NCBI RefSeq assembly: GCF_000760215.1
Contig: NZ_JNAW01000002.1
Location: forward strand, 528,300-592,299
DNA from: Prochlorococcus sp. MIT 0603
GTDB taxonomy: Bacteria > Cyanobacteriota > Cyanobacteriia > PCC-6307 > Cyanobiaceae
DNA length: 64,000 nucleotides
Direction: 5' to 3'
Within the stretch, counting starts at the first letter, position 1. Every line of letters begins with the position of its first letter. Of the stretch, positions 53,246-63,880 are shown in pieces. Position numbers and translations under genes: made by a program. The notes beneath the pieces were generated by a model. It searched no databases. It had not been told where the DNA came from and worked only from the letters and a program-made list of their open reading frames with translations.

Positions 53246-53746
53246 ATGCAATTTTATCAACCGGTAAAACTTAAGGATACACAAACAGAAAGATGGATGG
53301 AAATTCTGCTTGAAAGAGCTAATAGAACTGGCTCTCAAGGTGAGGTACCTGTTTCAGCTGTTATCTTGAATGAATACGGGCATTGTATAGGCCATGGAAC
53401 AAATACAAGAAATAAATATTTCAATCCCCTTGGCCATGCTGAATTAATTGCTCTTCGGCAGGCTTCCTGGATAAAAAGAGATTGGAGATTTAACGAATGT
53501 ACATTGATAGTAACGCTAGAGCCATGTCAAATGTGTGCAGGTGCTCTTATACAAGCAAGGATGGGCAAAGTTATTTTTGGTGCCGTGGATAAAAAAAGAG
53601 GTGGACTAGGAGGCTCATTAGATCTCTCAAAACATCAAAGCGCTCATCATAAAATGTCTATTGAAGGAGGGATTTTGAATGACCAAGCTAAAGAAGCATT
53701 GTCTAAGTGGTTTGCTGATAGAAGAAATGAAATAACTAGGACTTGA
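53246..53746 (+). CDS. tadA: tRNA-specific adenosine deaminase TadA
   Basis: 166 aa. Zinc deaminase: HAE in LGHAELIALRQA and PCxxC in LEPCQMCAGALIQARMG, with GGSLDLS-type downstream block. It converts A34 to inosine in tRNA-Arg(ACG). Its 3' end overlaps the aminotransferase gene by 11 bases on the opposite strand. Confidence 0.94.
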   Translation: MQFYQPVKLKDTQTERWMEILLERANRTGSQGEVPVSAVILNEYGHCIGHGTNTRNKYFNPLGHAELIALRQASWIKRDWRFNECTLIVTLEPCQMCAGALIQARMGKVIFGAVDKKRGGLGGSLDLSKHQSAHHKMSIEGGILNDQAKEALSKWFADRRNEITRT

Positions 53747-54902
53747 ATTTAGGCAATTGTGTCTCGAAAAGGTTCAAGATTCTTTCAACATTCTTTGATT
53801 GAGAGTTGTAGCCCATAAGACCAATTCGCCAGACCTTACCTGCTAATTCACCTAATCCACCACCAATCTCAACGCCATGCTTATGCAATAAATGAAGTGT
53901 GAAAGCTTTTCCATCAATGCCATCAGGTATTTTAACTGTAGTAAGAGTAGGAAGCCTTAGATTTTCATCAACATGTAATTCAATACCAAGTTGGGTTAAG
54001 CCAGTCCATAGGCTATTTGCATTTTCTCTATGGCGTTCCCATGAGTTCTCCAAACCCTCTTCAACAATAAGTTTAAGTGCTTCTCGGATTCCAAAATTCA
54101 TATTTACTGGTGCAGTGTGATGGTAAACACGGTCACTACCCCAATATTTATTTAACAGGGACACATCAAGATACCAATTAGATACTTTGCTTGTCCTTGC
54201 ATTCAATTTGTCTTCTGCCCTTTTATTCATAGTAAAGGGGCCTAAACCTGGAGGGCAACTTAAGCCCTTCTGACTACAGCTATAAGCAAGATCCACCTTC
54301 CATTCATCTAAAAACAAAGGGATACTTCCAAGTGATGTAACAGTGTCTAAAATCAACAAGCAATTATATTTTCGACATAAATCGCCTATTCCATCCATAG
54401 GCTGACAAACACCTGTAGATGTTTCTGCATGTACTAGAGCAAGAACAGCAGGCTTATGTTTGATTAAAGACTCTTCAAGTTCATTAAGAGAAAAGGCTTG
54501 TCCCCAGGGTTTTTGAATTGTCTGAACATTTGCCTTATACCTTGAGGCCATGTCAGCCAATCGATGACCAAAGTAGCCTTTAATGGCAACAAGGACAGTG
54601 TCCCCAGGTTCAACAATATTTGCAATTGTTGCCTCCATTGCTGCACTACCAGTGCCACTCATTGGAAGAGTTAATCTATTTGTTGTCTGCCAGACATGCC
54701 GTAATAGATTCTGAACATCAGCCATTAAATCAATATAAAAAGGATCTAAGTGACCAACAGGCTGATTGGACAGTGCTTGCAGCACTAAAGGGTGAGAATT
54801 AGAAGGTCCTGGACCTAGTAATAGCCTCTCTGGAACCGAAAGAGCTGATAGTGACGTGTCAAAAGTTTTCAACATTTCAGAGTTAGCTTTTGTTGTCGCC
54901 AA
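53736..54902 (-). CDS. Serine/alanine-glyoxylate-type aminotransferase (class V)
   Basis: 388 aa. Features: LLLGPGPSNSHPLVLQA, MSGTGSAAMEATIANIVEPG, VHAETSTGVCQPMDGI, and PLP lysine in YSCSQKGLSCPPGLGPF (about residue 200). Photorespiratory serine:glyoxylate or alanine:glyoxylate aminotransferases have this sequence type, and older annotations call it soluble hydrogenase small subunit. In an autotroph it would recycle glyoxylate from 2-phosphoglycolate. Confidence 0.9.
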   Translation of the reverse strand: MATTKANSEMLKTFDTSLSALSVPERLLLGPGPSNSHPLVLQALSNQPVGHLDPFYIDLMADVQNLLRHVWQTTNRLTLPMSGTGSAAMEATIANIVEPGDTVLVAIKGYFGHRLADMASRYKANVQTIQKPWGQAFSLNELEESLIKHKPAVLALVHAETSTGVCQPMDGIGDLCRKYNCLLILDTVTSLGSIPLFLDEWKVDLAYSCSQKGLSCPPGLGPFTMNKRAEDKLNARTSKVSNWYLDVSLLNKYWGSDRVYHHTAPVNMNFGIREALKLIVEEGLENSWERHRENANSLWTGLTQLGIELHVDENLRLPTLTTVKIPDGIDGKAFTLHLLHKHGVEIGGGLGELAGKVWRIGLMGYNSQSKNVERILNLFETQLPKFKS

Positions 54903-55074
54903 GACCTAAAAAGAATAATTACTTAACCAAGAGCCTATACATCTATAGGTATGAACGTGAAATTAATTTTAGGTATTGCAATGCTGACAACCAAGGTGAA
55001 ATAGCTTCTAATAACCAAATAAAAATTAAAAAGTCGCACAAACATTAGGAATTAAAGGGAAATAGTGCGAAAAA

Positions 55075-55116
55075 GTACTTATTGATACAAAACTAGATTG
55101 CTATGGTAATTACTTT
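55075..55116 (+). promoter_or_regulatory. NtcA-activated promoter of glnA
   Basis: GTA-N8-TAC at 55075-55088 is a perfect NtcA site. A TAN3T -10 hexamer, TACTTT (55111-55116), lies 22 bases downstream, matching class II NtcA promoters (site near -41.5). Transcription would start near 55123, about 20 bases before the glnA ATG. Confidence 0.8.
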
Positions 55117-55143
55117 TGTTGGAATATATCTATAAAAAAATCC

Positions 55144-56565
55144 ATGGGCAAATCTCCACAGGATGTACTTAGACAAATTAAAGATGAGGGTATTGAGCTC
55201 ATTGATCTTAAATTCACTGACATCCACGGTAAATGGCAACATTTAACCGTTACATCAGACATGATCGAAGAAAGCTCTTTCAAGGAAGGGCTAGCCTTTG
55301 ATGGCTCTTCCATAAGGGGATGGAAAGCCATTAATGAGTCAGATATGTCAATGGTCCCAGACGCTACAACTGCATGGATAGATCCCTTTTATAAGCACAA
55401 AACACTTAGCATTATTTGTTCAATACAAGAGCCAAGGAGTGGGGAGCCCTATTCAAGATGTCCAAGATTTTTAGCTCAAAAAGCACTTTCTTATTTATCT
55501 TCTACAGGTTTAGCTGATGTAGCTTTCTTTGGACCAGAACCAGAGTTCTTTATTTTTGACGACGTAAGGTATGACTCAAAAGAAGGCACTTCCTTTTATA
55601 GCGTAGACACTATTGAGGCCCCTTGGAACACAGCAAGGTTAGAGGAAGGTGGCAACCTAGGATACAAAATACAATATAAAGAAGGATATTTCCCAGTAGC
55701 TCCAAATGATACTGCTCAAGACATGCGTTCTGAGATGTTACTTCTCATGGGTCAACTAGGAATACCTATAGAGAAACATCATCATGAGGTTGCAGGACCA
55801 GGTCAACATGAACTTGGAATGAAATTTGCTTCACTTATAAACGCAGCAGATAACGTAATGACATATAAATATGTTGTTAGGAATATTGCCAAAAAATATG
55901 GCAAGACAGCAACTTTTATGCCAAAACCTATCTGGAATGACAATGGAACTGGCATGCATGTCCATCAAAGTCTCTGGAAGGATGGGCAACCACTTTTCTT
56001 CGGTGAAAATACATATGCCAACCTATCTCAAACTGCCAAATGGTATATAGGTGGCATTCTTAAACATGCACCTTCTTTCTTAGCCTTCACAAACCCAGGA
56101 ACAAATAGCTATAAACGATTAGTACCAGGGTTTGAAGCCCCAGTAAATCTTGTTTACTCCCAAGGTAATAGATCAGCTGCTATTAGAATTCCTTTAACAG
56201 GACCAAGTCCAAAAGCAAAAAGGTTAGAATTTAGACCTGGTGATGCTATAGCAAATCCCTATTTAGCCTTTAGCGCAATGCTAATGGCTGGAATTGATGG
56301 TATTAAGAATCAAATAGATCCAGGCGAAGGAGAAGATCGTGATCTATTTGAACTTCCCTCAGAAGAACTTGCCAAGATTGCAACAGTTCCATCATCCTTA
56401 AATGATGCATTGGATGCACTAAATAGAGATAATAATTATTTAACTGAAGGTGGCGTGTTCGATGATGACTTTATAAATAACTTCATCGAAATGAAGTATG
56501 AAGAAGTTCAGCAATTAAGGCAAAGACCTCATCCTCATGAATTCTTTATGTACTATGACGCATAA
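55144..56565 (+). CDS. glnA: Glutamine synthetase type I
   Basis: 473 aa, the standard length. Seen: [79 protein letters not shown]-like block and the adenylylation-region [10 protein letters not shown]. It makes glutamine from glutamate and ammonium. In cyanobacteria it is controlled by NtcA (promoter seen upstream) and small inactivating factors, none of which is visible here. A strong hairpin follows the gene. Confidence 0.97.
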   Translation: MGKSPQDVLRQIKDEGIELIDLKFTDIHGKWQHLTVTSDMIEESSFKEGLAFDGSSIRGWKAINESDMSMVPDATTAWIDPFYKHKTLSIICSIQEPRSGEPYSRCPRFLAQKALSYLSSTGLADVAFFGPEPEFFIFDDVRYDSKEGTSFYSVDTIEAPWNTARLEEGGNLGYKIQYKEGYFPVAPNDTAQDMRSEMLLLMGQLGIPIEKHHHEVAGPGQHELGMKFASLINAADNVMTYKYVVRNIAKKYGKTATFMPKPIWNDNGTGMHVHQSLWKDGQPLFFGENTYANLSQTAKWYIGGILKHAPSFLAFTNPGTNSYKRLVPGFEAPVNLVYSQGNRSAAIRIPLTGPSPKAKRLEFRPGDAIANPYLAFSAMLMAGIDGIKNQIDPGEGEDRDLFELPSEELAKIATVPSSLNDALDALNRDNNYLTEGGVFDDDFINNFIEMKYEEVQQLRQRPHPHEFFMYYDA

Positions 56566-56606
56566 TAAATAAGCCTATTTATACATTTTTTCAAATTAAA
56601 CATTAT

Positions 56607-56645
56607 AAAATAAGCAAGGTTATATACTATCTTGCTTATTTTCTA
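56607..56645 (+). terminator. Terminator-like hairpin after glnA
   Basis: AAAATAAGCAAG (56607-56618) pairs completely with CTTGCTTATTTT (56631-56642), 12-base loop, followed by CT and an AT-rich stretch. It ends 5 bases before the next ATG. Confidence 0.6.
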
Positions 56646-56647
56646 AT

Positions 56648-56992
56648 ATGAATATTATCAGCAATCTTAGATTTATAAAAAAAAAGGTATATAAATATAA
56701 AATTATACCTATTATATTTTCATTAATAATTATAGTCCTATCAATAAAGGGGAAAGACTTGCCAAAAGACTTTAACAAAACCTATATAAATAAATTCAAT
56801 AAGATGATGGTTAATATTGAAAGTAAATTAAATAGAAATGATCTTTCTGGTGTTTGTTCAAAAGCTAAAGATATAGATAAATTCATTCAAAAGGATATCA
56901 ATCAATTAAGAGAAGCTGAACCAAATTATTCATGGGATGACATACAAGCTCTAATGAAGGAAATTCCCAACCAATTATGTCCCGATCAATGA
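56648..56992 (+). CDS. Membrane-anchored small protein, unknown function
   Basis: 114 aa. One hydrophobic segment near residues 17-36 (KIIPIIFSLIIIVLSIKGKD) is followed by about 75 soluble, mostly helical residues with two cysteines (GVCSKA and QLCPDQ). It looks like a signal-anchored protein with a small exported or lumenal domain. No family recognised. It starts directly after the glnA terminator hairpin. Confidence 0.6.
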   Translation: MNIISNLRFIKKKVYKYKIIPIIFSLIIIVLSIKGKDLPKDFNKTYINKFNKMMVNIESKLNRNDLSGVCSKAKDIDKFIQKDINQLREAEPNYSWDDIQALMKEIPNQLCPDQ

Positions 56993-57099
56993 AAATATTG
57001 CTTGATATACAAAAATATAATTCTCTTAGCAACAGAAAATATTTAATTCTCTCAGTTGGCTTAAAAATCTGTTGAAATAGATAAAACTTGAAAAGGTTT

Positions 57100-58167
57100 A
57101 TGGCTCAGCCAAGCCTAGCAAAAATTGCATATAAAACTCTTCAGCAAGGCAAAGGTCTTGTTGGGATAGTACATAAGGAGATAAGTACAAAGTTGATGGA
57201 GGTTATAGCACCTGAAGCCATTCCAGAAACATCCCCAATTTCTACGGACTTACTACTTAAATTAAGACAATCTATTAAAGAGCTAGAAGATATTGACTGG
57301 CTAGAAGCAGAAAAGGGCTTTTATCCTAAGAACCTTCTTTTTGAAGCCCCTTGGATAGAGTGGTTTGCAAAGTACCCACTAGTATGGTTAGACATGCCAT
57401 CAACTTGGAACAGAAGAAAATCTAGAAAATTTCAAGACATACCAAAATCAATTAATAAAGATAAATACCCTGATTATTATTTACAGAATTTCCATCATCA
57501 AACTGATGGTTATCTTAGCGATCACTCAGCAAGTATTTATGATATTCAAGTGGAGATACTTTTTAATGGAACTGCTGATGCCATGAGAAGAAGAGTTATA
57601 TCTCCTATAAAAGATTGCCTTCAAAATAGCTTTAAAGATACAAGTTCATCAGAAATAAAGATTCTTGATGTAGCAACTGGAACAGGAAGAACTCTTCAGC
57701 AACTTAGATCGGCCTTCCCTTATGCAGAGCTTACTGGCTTAGATTTATCTTCTTCATATCTTAAGCAAGCAAGTAAATATTTAAATAATAGCGGGAGTGA
57801 ATTAGTTCAATTAATCAAAGGAAATGCAGAAAATATATCTCTAATAGGAGAATCATTTAACGCAATAACATGTGTTTTTCTTTTTCATGAATTACCAAAA
57901 CAAGCTAGGCAGAATGTTATTTCAGAATGCTTTCGTCTTTTAAAACCAAATGGAAAGTTAGTTATTGCAGATTCAGTTCAAATACAAGACTCCCCTCAAT
58001 TCACACAAGTCTTAGAAAATTTTCATCGAATATTCCACGAGCCTTATTATAAAGATTATATAAAAGACGACATCACTATAAGACTTACAAATTCCGGATT
58101 TGAATCTATAAAAACAAACTCATTTTTCATGACAAAAGTTTGGTCGGCCACTAAACCATCTACCTGA
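57100..58167 (+). CDS. Class I SAM-dependent methyltransferase
   Basis: 355 aa from the ATG at 57100 (MAQPSLAK); a TTG at 57088 would add four residues. An N-terminal helical extension of about 180 residues precedes a Rossmann methyltransferase: motif I LDVATGTGRTLQQL (about 188), LTGLDLSSSYLK, and FHELPKQARQNVISECFRLL followed by LKPNGKLVIAD, as in UbiE-like enzymes. The N-terminal domain has Trp-rich WLDMPSTWNRRK. Substrate unknown. Confidence 0.82.
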   Translation: MAQPSLAKIAYKTLQQGKGLVGIVHKEISTKLMEVIAPEAIPETSPISTDLLLKLRQSIKELEDIDWLEAEKGFYPKNLLFEAPWIEWFAKYPLVWLDMPSTWNRRKSRKFQDIPKSINKDKYPDYYLQNFHHQTDGYLSDHSASIYDIQVEILFNGTADAMRRRVISPIKDCLQNSFKDTSSSEIKILDVATGTGRTLQQLRSAFPYAELTGLDLSSSYLKQASKYLNNSGSELVQLIKGNAENISLIGESFNAITCVFLFHELPKQARQNVISECFRLLKPNGKLVIADSVQIQDSPQFTQVLENFHRIFHEPYYKDYIKDDITIRLTNSGFESIKTNSFFMTKVWSATKPST

Positions 58168-58244
58168 ATTAAACACATAAGCAAAAGAATTATTTATCTA
58201 ATTTAAAAGAATATGAGAAAAATTTAAAAGTCTATAAGCTCTTC

Positions 58245-60221
58245 CTATCTCCTTAATTCATCCAAAACATTTCTATCTTCCAAAGTACTTGTATCTCCTA
58301 TGACCTCTTCACCAGCAGCTAAAGACCTAAGTAGTCTGCGCATGATTTTTCCACTTCTTGTTTTAGGCAATGCATCAGTAAATCGAATTTCATCTGGTCT
58401 TGCTATTGCTCCTATTTCTTCTGAGACATGATTCCTTAAATCCTGCATAAGAGTTTGATCTGATACTTTTCCACTTTCTAAAGTCACAAAAGCAACTACT
58501 GCTTCTCCTTTAATCTCATCTGGTCTCCCAACCACAGCAGCCTCTGCCACATAAGAATGACTTACTAAAGCAGATTCTATTTCCATAGTTCCAAGTCTAT
58601 GGCCAGAGACATTAATCACATCATCAACCCTTCCCATGATCCAAAAATATCCATCTTCATCTTTGCGAGCTCCATCACCAGCAAAATAAACAAGTTTATT
58701 ATCAATAGGTTCTAGATACTCCCAATAACTTTGCCTAAATCTTTGAGAATCTCCATGAATAGTCCTCATCATTCCTGGCCATGGCCGCTTTACCACTAAA
58801 TATCCACCTTGATTTGCTTCAACTGACTGGCCATCTGCCGTAACAATATCTGCTTCAATTCCAGGCAAAGGAAGGGTAGCTGAACCTGGCTTTGTAGGTA
58901 TTGCTCCAGGCAATGGACTGATTAACACACCACCTGTTTCTGTCTGCCACCAAGTATCAACAATAGGGCAATTACCACCACCTATTACTTGCCTATACCA
59001 CATCCAAGCTTCTGGGTTGATAGGCTCACCAACTGTTCCCAGCAATCGTAAGCTTGTTAAATCATACTTTTCAGGAATTGATCTCCCTGATTTCATAAAA
59101 GCTCTTATTGCTGTAGGAGCCGTATAAAAAATATTAATTTTATGTCTTTGAATAACCTCCCAAAACGCTCCAGGATTCGACGGTCTTGGGACACCTTCAT
59201 ACATAACTGTTGTAGAGCCATTTGATAAAGGTCCGTAAACAATGTAACTATGACCTGTTATCCATCCAACATCAGCTGTACACCAATATATCTCTTCTTC
59301 ACGTACATCAAATATCCATTTAAAAGTCAGGTGAGCCCACAAATTATATCCTGAGGTTGTGTGAACAACTCCTTTTGGTTTACCTGTTGATCCAGATGTA
59401 TAAAGCACGAAAAGTCTATCTTCACTATTCATTTGCTCTGGCAAACATTCAACAGCTTGATGAGAAATCAGCTCATCCCACCAGTAATCTCGACCATTGA
59501 TAAAAGTTACTTTTTGAGAAGTACGTTTAACGATCAAAACAGATTCAACACTGGGACAACTATTTCCATCTAAAGCAGAATCAACTGCATCTTTTAAAGA
59601 GATAATCTTGTCTTTACGAAAACCTCCATCAGCTGTAATTACCGCTTTCACTTGACCATCATTAAGTCTGTCACGCAAAGCTTCAGAGGAGAATCCACCA
59701 AAAACGACAGAATGTGGGGCTCCAATTCTTGCGCAAGCAAGCATTGCAATTGCAGCCTCAGGAATCATCGGCATATAAAGCGCAACTAAATCACCCTTGG
59801 ATATCCCGATGCTTTTCAATGCATTTGCAGCCCGACATACTTCTTCAAAAAGTTCTTTATAACTAATTCTCCTGATTTCACCTGGCTCCCCTTCCCAAAT
59901 TATCGCGATCTTTTCTCCCTTCCCGTTGTTAACGTGTCTGTCCAAACAGTTATAAGAAACATTCGTTTTACCTCCATCAAACCATTTAGCAAAAGGTGCA
60001 TTAGACCAATCAAGGACAGAATCAAAAGGTTTAAACCAATGTAGCTCTTTTAAAGCGGCATCTCCCCAGAACTTATCAGGATCATTCTTAGCAGAATCAA
60101 CCATGGCTTGATATTGATCGAAGCCTCTTATAGTGGATGCCTTAACAACTGAAGAGGGAGGCTCAAAAATCCTTTCTTCATGTAATACTGTGTCTATCTT
60201 TGATGATGAATCAGAACTCAT
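58245..60221 (-). CDS. acs: Acetyl-CoA synthetase
   Basis: 658 aa adenylate-forming enzyme. [15 protein letters not shown] (P-loop), [24 protein letters not shown] and the C-terminal [15 protein letters not shown] with the catalytic, acetylation-regulated Lys are all present. It activates acetate to acetyl-CoA via acetyl-AMP. In a mostly autotrophic genome it would scavenge acetate. Confidence 0.97.
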   Translation of the reverse strand: MSSDSSSKIDTVLHEERIFEPPSSVVKASTIRGFDQYQAMVDSAKNDPDKFWGDAALKELHWFKPFDSVLDWSNAPFAKWFDGGKTNVSYNCLDRHVNNGKGEKIAIIWEGEPGEIRRISYKELFEEVCRAANALKSIGISKGDLVALYMPMIPEAAIAMLACARIGAPHSVVFGGFSSEALRDRLNDGQVKAVITADGGFRKDKIISLKDAVDSALDGNSCPSVESVLIVKRTSQKVTFINGRDYWWDELISHQAVECLPEQMNSEDRLFVLYTSGSTGKPKGVVHTTSGYNLWAHLTFKWIFDVREEEIYWCTADVGWITGHSYIVYGPLSNGSTTVMYEGVPRPSNPGAFWEVIQRHKINIFYTAPTAIRAFMKSGRSIPEKYDLTSLRLLGTVGEPINPEAWMWYRQVIGGGNCPIVDTWWQTETGGVLISPLPGAIPTKPGSATLPLPGIEADIVTADGQSVEANQGGYLVVKRPWPGMMRTIHGDSQRFRQSYWEYLEPIDNKLVYFAGDGARKDEDGYFWIMGRVDDVINVSGHRLGTMEIESALVSHSYVAEAAVVGRPDEIKGEAVVAFVTLESGKVSDQTLMQDLRNHVSEEIGAIARPDEIRFTDALPKTRSGKIMRRLLRSLAAGEEVIGDTSTLEDRNVLDELRR

Positions 60222-60310
60222 AGAAAATAATTTTTTGTATTAGTCTAATTCAAGCCAATTATCTACAAAGTAGGTGAAATGCTTATTAAAAAGAAAAGCA
60301 TGCATTCGCA

Positions 60311-60988
60311 ATGATATTACCCAAAGCATTTTTATTTGATCTTGATGGAGTCCTTATAGATAGTGAGCCATTAAATAAATTAGCCTGGAAAAAATTAGCT
60401 AATCAATTTGGTTTAAATATAAGCGATAAGAAACTAAATAAATTACTTGGCAGAAGAAAGATCGAATGTGCAAAGATTCTACAGATATTGATAAAAGAAC
60501 CTGTTAGTATAGATAAATTACTGAAATACCATAGAAAGATTCATACAGAAATACTTAAAGATGTTAAAGCAACCAAAGGAGCAGAACAAATAGTAAGATG
60601 GCGTTACAAAAATAACATTAAGACAGCTCTGATAACAAGTAGCACCGAGGAATCAGTTGCTTATAAAACAAGGAGATACGACTGGATAGATTTGATACAA
60701 ACAAGAATATATGGTGACAATCCCAAACTTCAAAATAGCAAGCCAGAGCCAGATCCATATATATTGGGAGCAAAGTTATTAAATGAGAATCCAAACTCAT
60801 GCTGGGCAATAGAAGACTCTGAAATAGGTGTTACATCTGCACTAAAAGCTGGTTGTGTAGTATGGTTGATAACAAATAAATATATAAGTATTGAAAATAT
60901 AGCAATAAAATATCCAAAAAATAATTTACATATTGTGCAAAGCTTAATTGATGTACTAAATGAAGCCGAGATAGCTAGTAAATATTAA
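60311..60988 (+). CDS. HAD-superfamily hydrolase (CbbY/PGMB-like)
   Basis: 225 aa. Motif I FLFDLDGVLIDSEPLNKLAW (catalytic Asp pair), motif II ALITSSTEESV, motif III Lys in NSKPEPDPYI, motif IV AIEDSEIGVTSALKAG. Same subclass as the HAD at 3.0 kb but clearly a different paralogue. It overlaps the prenyl synthase by 4 bases, tail to tail. Substrate unknown. Confidence 0.87.
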   Translation: MILPKAFLFDLDGVLIDSEPLNKLAWKKLANQFGLNISDKKLNKLLGRRKIECAKILQILIKEPVSIDKLLKYHRKIHTEILKDVKATKGAEQIVRWRYKNNIKTALITSSTEESVAYKTRRYDWIDLIQTRIYGDNPKLQNSKPEPDPYILGAKLLNENPNSCWAIEDSEIGVTSALKAGCVVWLITNKYISIENIAIKYPKNNLHIVQSLIDVLNEAEIASKY

Positions 60989-61956
60989 TAAAGTCTTCTA
61001 AGAACATAGTCTGGTAGGGCCAATAAAGCATCTTTTGAAGGAGATTCAGGAATCCAACGAATAGAATCAGATGCATTCTTGGCAAATTCTTGAGCCAACT
61101 CTCTGGTACGACCAATTGAATTGGAATCTCTTACAAGTTCTAAGGCTGTATCGAGATCACCATCATATGAAAATTCTCTTTTAACTAATTCTGAAAGCAA
61201 AGGCTTTTCTTCAAGGGCGTAAATAGCTGGAGCTGTTAAATATCCACTAGCTAAATCATTGGCAGCTGGCTTGCCTAATTGAAGATCACTTGCTGTGAAA
61301 TCAAGGATATCATCAACAACTTGAAAGGCAAGTCCTAACTGTTTGCCAAAATTATAGAGGCATTTTAATTCTTCATCAGAAGCATTACTTAAGACTCCAA
61401 CAGCTTGTGCACTATTAGCGATCAAGGAAGCTGTCTTGCAATAACTCTTCTCTAAATAAGTTTCTAAAGTTTGATTTGAATCATATTTATAAAGACCCTG
61501 TTTAACCTCTCCTTCAGCTAGATCCATTATCACTCTACTTAAAAGCTTGACGACAACTAGATTATCTAAATTTGCCAAATGCCAACTAGCCTGGGCAAAG
61601 AGGAAATCTCCTGCCAAAACAGCAGTCTTATGATCAAAAAGACTATGTACTGTTTGAACCCCACGACGTGTTGCAGCCTCATCAACTACATCATCATGCA
61701 CAAGAGATGCTGTATGGATCATCTCGGTTATTTCAGCTAGTCTTCGATGTTTTGGGGAGAGTTTCCCTTCTACTGATAATGCCTTAGATAAGAGCAGTAC
61801 TATCCCAGGCCTTATACGTTTGCCTCCAGCAGTAAAGAGATGTTCGGCAGCTGCCTGCAATATAGGATGCCCTGCTCCAATCAAGACACGGAGATCTTTG
61901 AGGAGATACTCAAGATCCGTATCAACTGGCTGAAGCAAATCCGTTACCGTGGCCAT
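60985..61956 (-). CDS. sds: Long-chain polyprenyl diphosphate synthase (solanesyl-PP type)
   Basis: 323 aa. First Asp-rich motif LVHDDVVDEAATRRG (about residue 91) and second QVVDDILDF (about 216), with GGKRIRPGIVLLLSKA. It elongates allylic diphosphates with IPP, and in cyanobacteria supplies the solanesyl side chain of plastoquinone. The residues before the first motif (EMIHTAS) lack bulky aromatics at -4/-5, consistent with long products. It lies 21 bases downstream of murI. Confidence 0.92.
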   Translation of the reverse strand: MATVTDLLQPVDTDLEYLLKDLRVLIGAGHPILQAAAEHLFTAGGKRIRPGIVLLLSKALSVEGKLSPKHRRLAEITEMIHTASLVHDDVVDEAATRRGVQTVHSLFDHKTAVLAGDFLFAQASWHLANLDNLVVVKLLSRVIMDLAEGEVKQGLYKYDSNQTLETYLEKSYCKTASLIANSAQAVGVLSNASDEELKCLYNFGKQLGLAFQVVDDILDFTASDLQLGKPAANDLASGYLTAPAIYALEEKPLLSELVKREFSYDGDLDTALELVRDSNSIGRTRELAQEFAKNASDSIRWIPESPSKDALLALPDYVLRRLY

Positions 61957-61977
61957 AAAATCCTTGCTATAGAGATA

Positions 61978-62781
61978 TTAGTAGACGCAGGACTTGGAAT
62001 GAAGAGAAACTACCTCAACCTGAGGTTTAATTTCTAACATATGAGCGACCCGAGAAGTGAAATTCATAGGGTCAGAAGTAACACAGAATTGGATGTCAAC
62101 ACTGTTGTCTAATGAATCTAAGGCTATTTTAGAGAAATTGAAAAAGGGATCCATTTTTTTTGCTAATCCTGACGCTGGGTTTATTACGGAGATGTGAGAA
62201 GGGATCAATTTACGTATAACCGGTTTTATGAGAGGGTAATGACTACAGCCAAGGACAATTGCCTCTACATCTGCTTTCAAAAGTGGGGCTAAATGATCAT
62301 AAACTTTCGTAGTAATCTCAGGGGAATTTAAATTACCTTTTTCAATGATAGGTACAAGGTCTGGGCAAGCTTCTTCGATAACATAAGTACTTGGACTAAA
62401 GCTATGGATCTCTTTTGTATAAGCCAATGAATCCACTGTTAAAGGTGTTGCCAAAATACCAACTTTAGACACTTTTAAGATTCCAGAAAGTGATCCTATT
62501 AGATCAAATACAGGAACATTTACATTTTGCTTAATGACATCTAGGGCCAGAGAATTAGTTGTATTACATGCAACAACCACAGCATTTACATCTTGGCAAT
62601 GCAACCATTGAGATATTTTAAAAGCTATGTCACGAATTTCACTAGGGGTTTTAGACCCATAAGGAACTCTAGCGGTATCAGCTAAATAAATTGCATTAAA
62701 ATTATTATGACGTTCCTTAATGCTCTGTAGTACAGATAAGCCACCAAGTCCACTATCAAAAAGAGCTAAGCGTAATTTCAA
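61978..62781 (-). CDS. murI: Glutamate racemase
   Basis: 267 aa. FDSGLGGLSVLQSI at the N-terminus, catalytic Cys in VVACNTTNSLA and Cys in VLGCSHYPLI. It makes D-glutamate for peptidoglycan. The ATG overlaps the TGA of the amidase gene (4 bases), giving a cell-wall operon amidase-murI. Confidence 0.96.
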   Translation of the reverse strand: MKLRLALFDSGLGGLSVLQSIKERHNNFNAIYLADTARVPYGSKTPSEIRDIAFKISQWLHCQDVNAVVVACNTTNSLALDVIKQNVNVPVFDLIGSLSGILKVSKVGILATPLTVDSLAYTKEIHSFSPSTYVIEEACPDLVPIIEKGNLNSPEITTKVYDHLAPLLKADVEAIVLGCSHYPLIKPVIRKLIPSHISVINPASGLAKKMDPFFNFSKIALDSLDNSVDIQFCVTSDPMNFTSRVAHMLEIKPQVEVVSLHSKSCVY

Positions 62782-63875
62782 TAGGACTCCTTTAGATAAT
62801 TTAGAATTCCCTTTGAAATTGCAAAAGCAATTTTCTTTCTATAAGCTTTTTGCGAAAGCAGCTTTGCATCGAGCCTACCAGTAAGAAAACCAACTTCTAT
62901 TAATGCAGCTGGCATATTTGTATTTCTAATAACAAAAAATCTACTCTGTCTAACCCCACGATCAGGGCTCCCACCAGGTACGTCAAGAAGGGCTTTTTGG
63001 ATGTGTTCTGCTAATTTCCTGCCGTATATACCAGCAAAGAAATAACTTTCTATACCACTAACTTCTCTTTTAAAACCTCGAGTAGCATTGGCATGAATGC
63101 TTATGAACGCATCTGCGTTTGAGTTATTAGCAATTCGAACTCTTTTAGCTAAACCTAAGTCAACTTCTCTATACCTCGTCAACTGAACCTTAATACCTTT
63201 TTCTCCAAGAAAACTTGATACATATTTTGAGATCTCAAGAACAACATCGGTTTCTTTTAATCCATTAATGCCAACAGCTCCAGAATCAGGTCCACCATGA
63301 CCAGGGTCAATAATTACATTAAACCTTCCTCTCTGGACACTTGGCAGAGAGGAAAGATCATATTGTTCAAATCTATCTGTTGAATTAATAGCAGGTGTTC
63401 TTAAATAATTAGAAGCCTTGTAAGGCTTTAACAAATTGCCTTCACCAATACTTGTGAAGCCAATGGGCTTAAGGCCCACTAAACGTAATTCCCATAAGTT
63501 AGGCGATGTTCCTAACAATCTAAGGTTAGATGGATTAAGCGATACTGATGGATTAAATTCAACAACTAGTCTTGTATTGCCTTTATATGGTTTACCAAGC
63601 CTTATTTCCTTAATTGGTCCATTTCCATTTAGTTTTCTAGGTTTAGCCAATTCGCCAGGAAAATCTATCCAAACCCTGTCGCCTTTATTCCCATATCCAG
63701 CCTGAAAGTAAGCATCTAAATGTATACCTGATGCCGTTCTTAACTTCAATATTCCATCTGAAGTTAATATCCATGCTGCGAGAGCACTGGCTGCATTAGC
63801 AGAGCCAACATTAAATAAAAATAAAAATGCGTATAAAACAAAACCAAACCTTAAGCCAGCTTTATTTGACCACAT
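62778..63875 (-). CDS. N-acetylmuramoyl-L-alanine amidase
   Basis: 365 aa. Signal peptide (about residues 1-29, ending GSANAAS), an AMIN-like beta region (about 40-150), then the amidase_3 zinc domain: IDPGHGGPDSGA (His), ETDVVLEI (Glu), FISIHANA (His) and AALIEVGF (Glu). It cleaves peptidoglycan side chains during cell separation in the periplasm. It is coupled to murI. Confidence 0.93.
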   Translation of the reverse strand: MWSNKAGLRFGFVLYAFLFLFNVGSANAASALAAWILTSDGILKLRTASGIHLDAYFQAGYGNKGDRVWIDFPGELAKPRKLNGNGPIKEIRLGKPYKGNTRLVVEFNPSVSLNPSNLRLLGTSPNLWELRLVGLKPIGFTSIGEGNLLKPYKASNYLRTPAINSTDRFEQYDLSSLPSVQRGRFNVIIDPGHGGPDSGAVGINGLKETDVVLEISKYVSSFLGEKGIKVQLTRYREVDLGLAKRVRIANNSNADAFISIHANATRGFKREVSGIESYFFAGIYGRKLAEHIQKALLDVPGGSPDRGVRQSRFFVIRNTNMPAALIEVGFLTGRLDAKLLSQKAYRKKIAFAISKGILNYLKESY

Positions 63876-63880
63876 AAATT

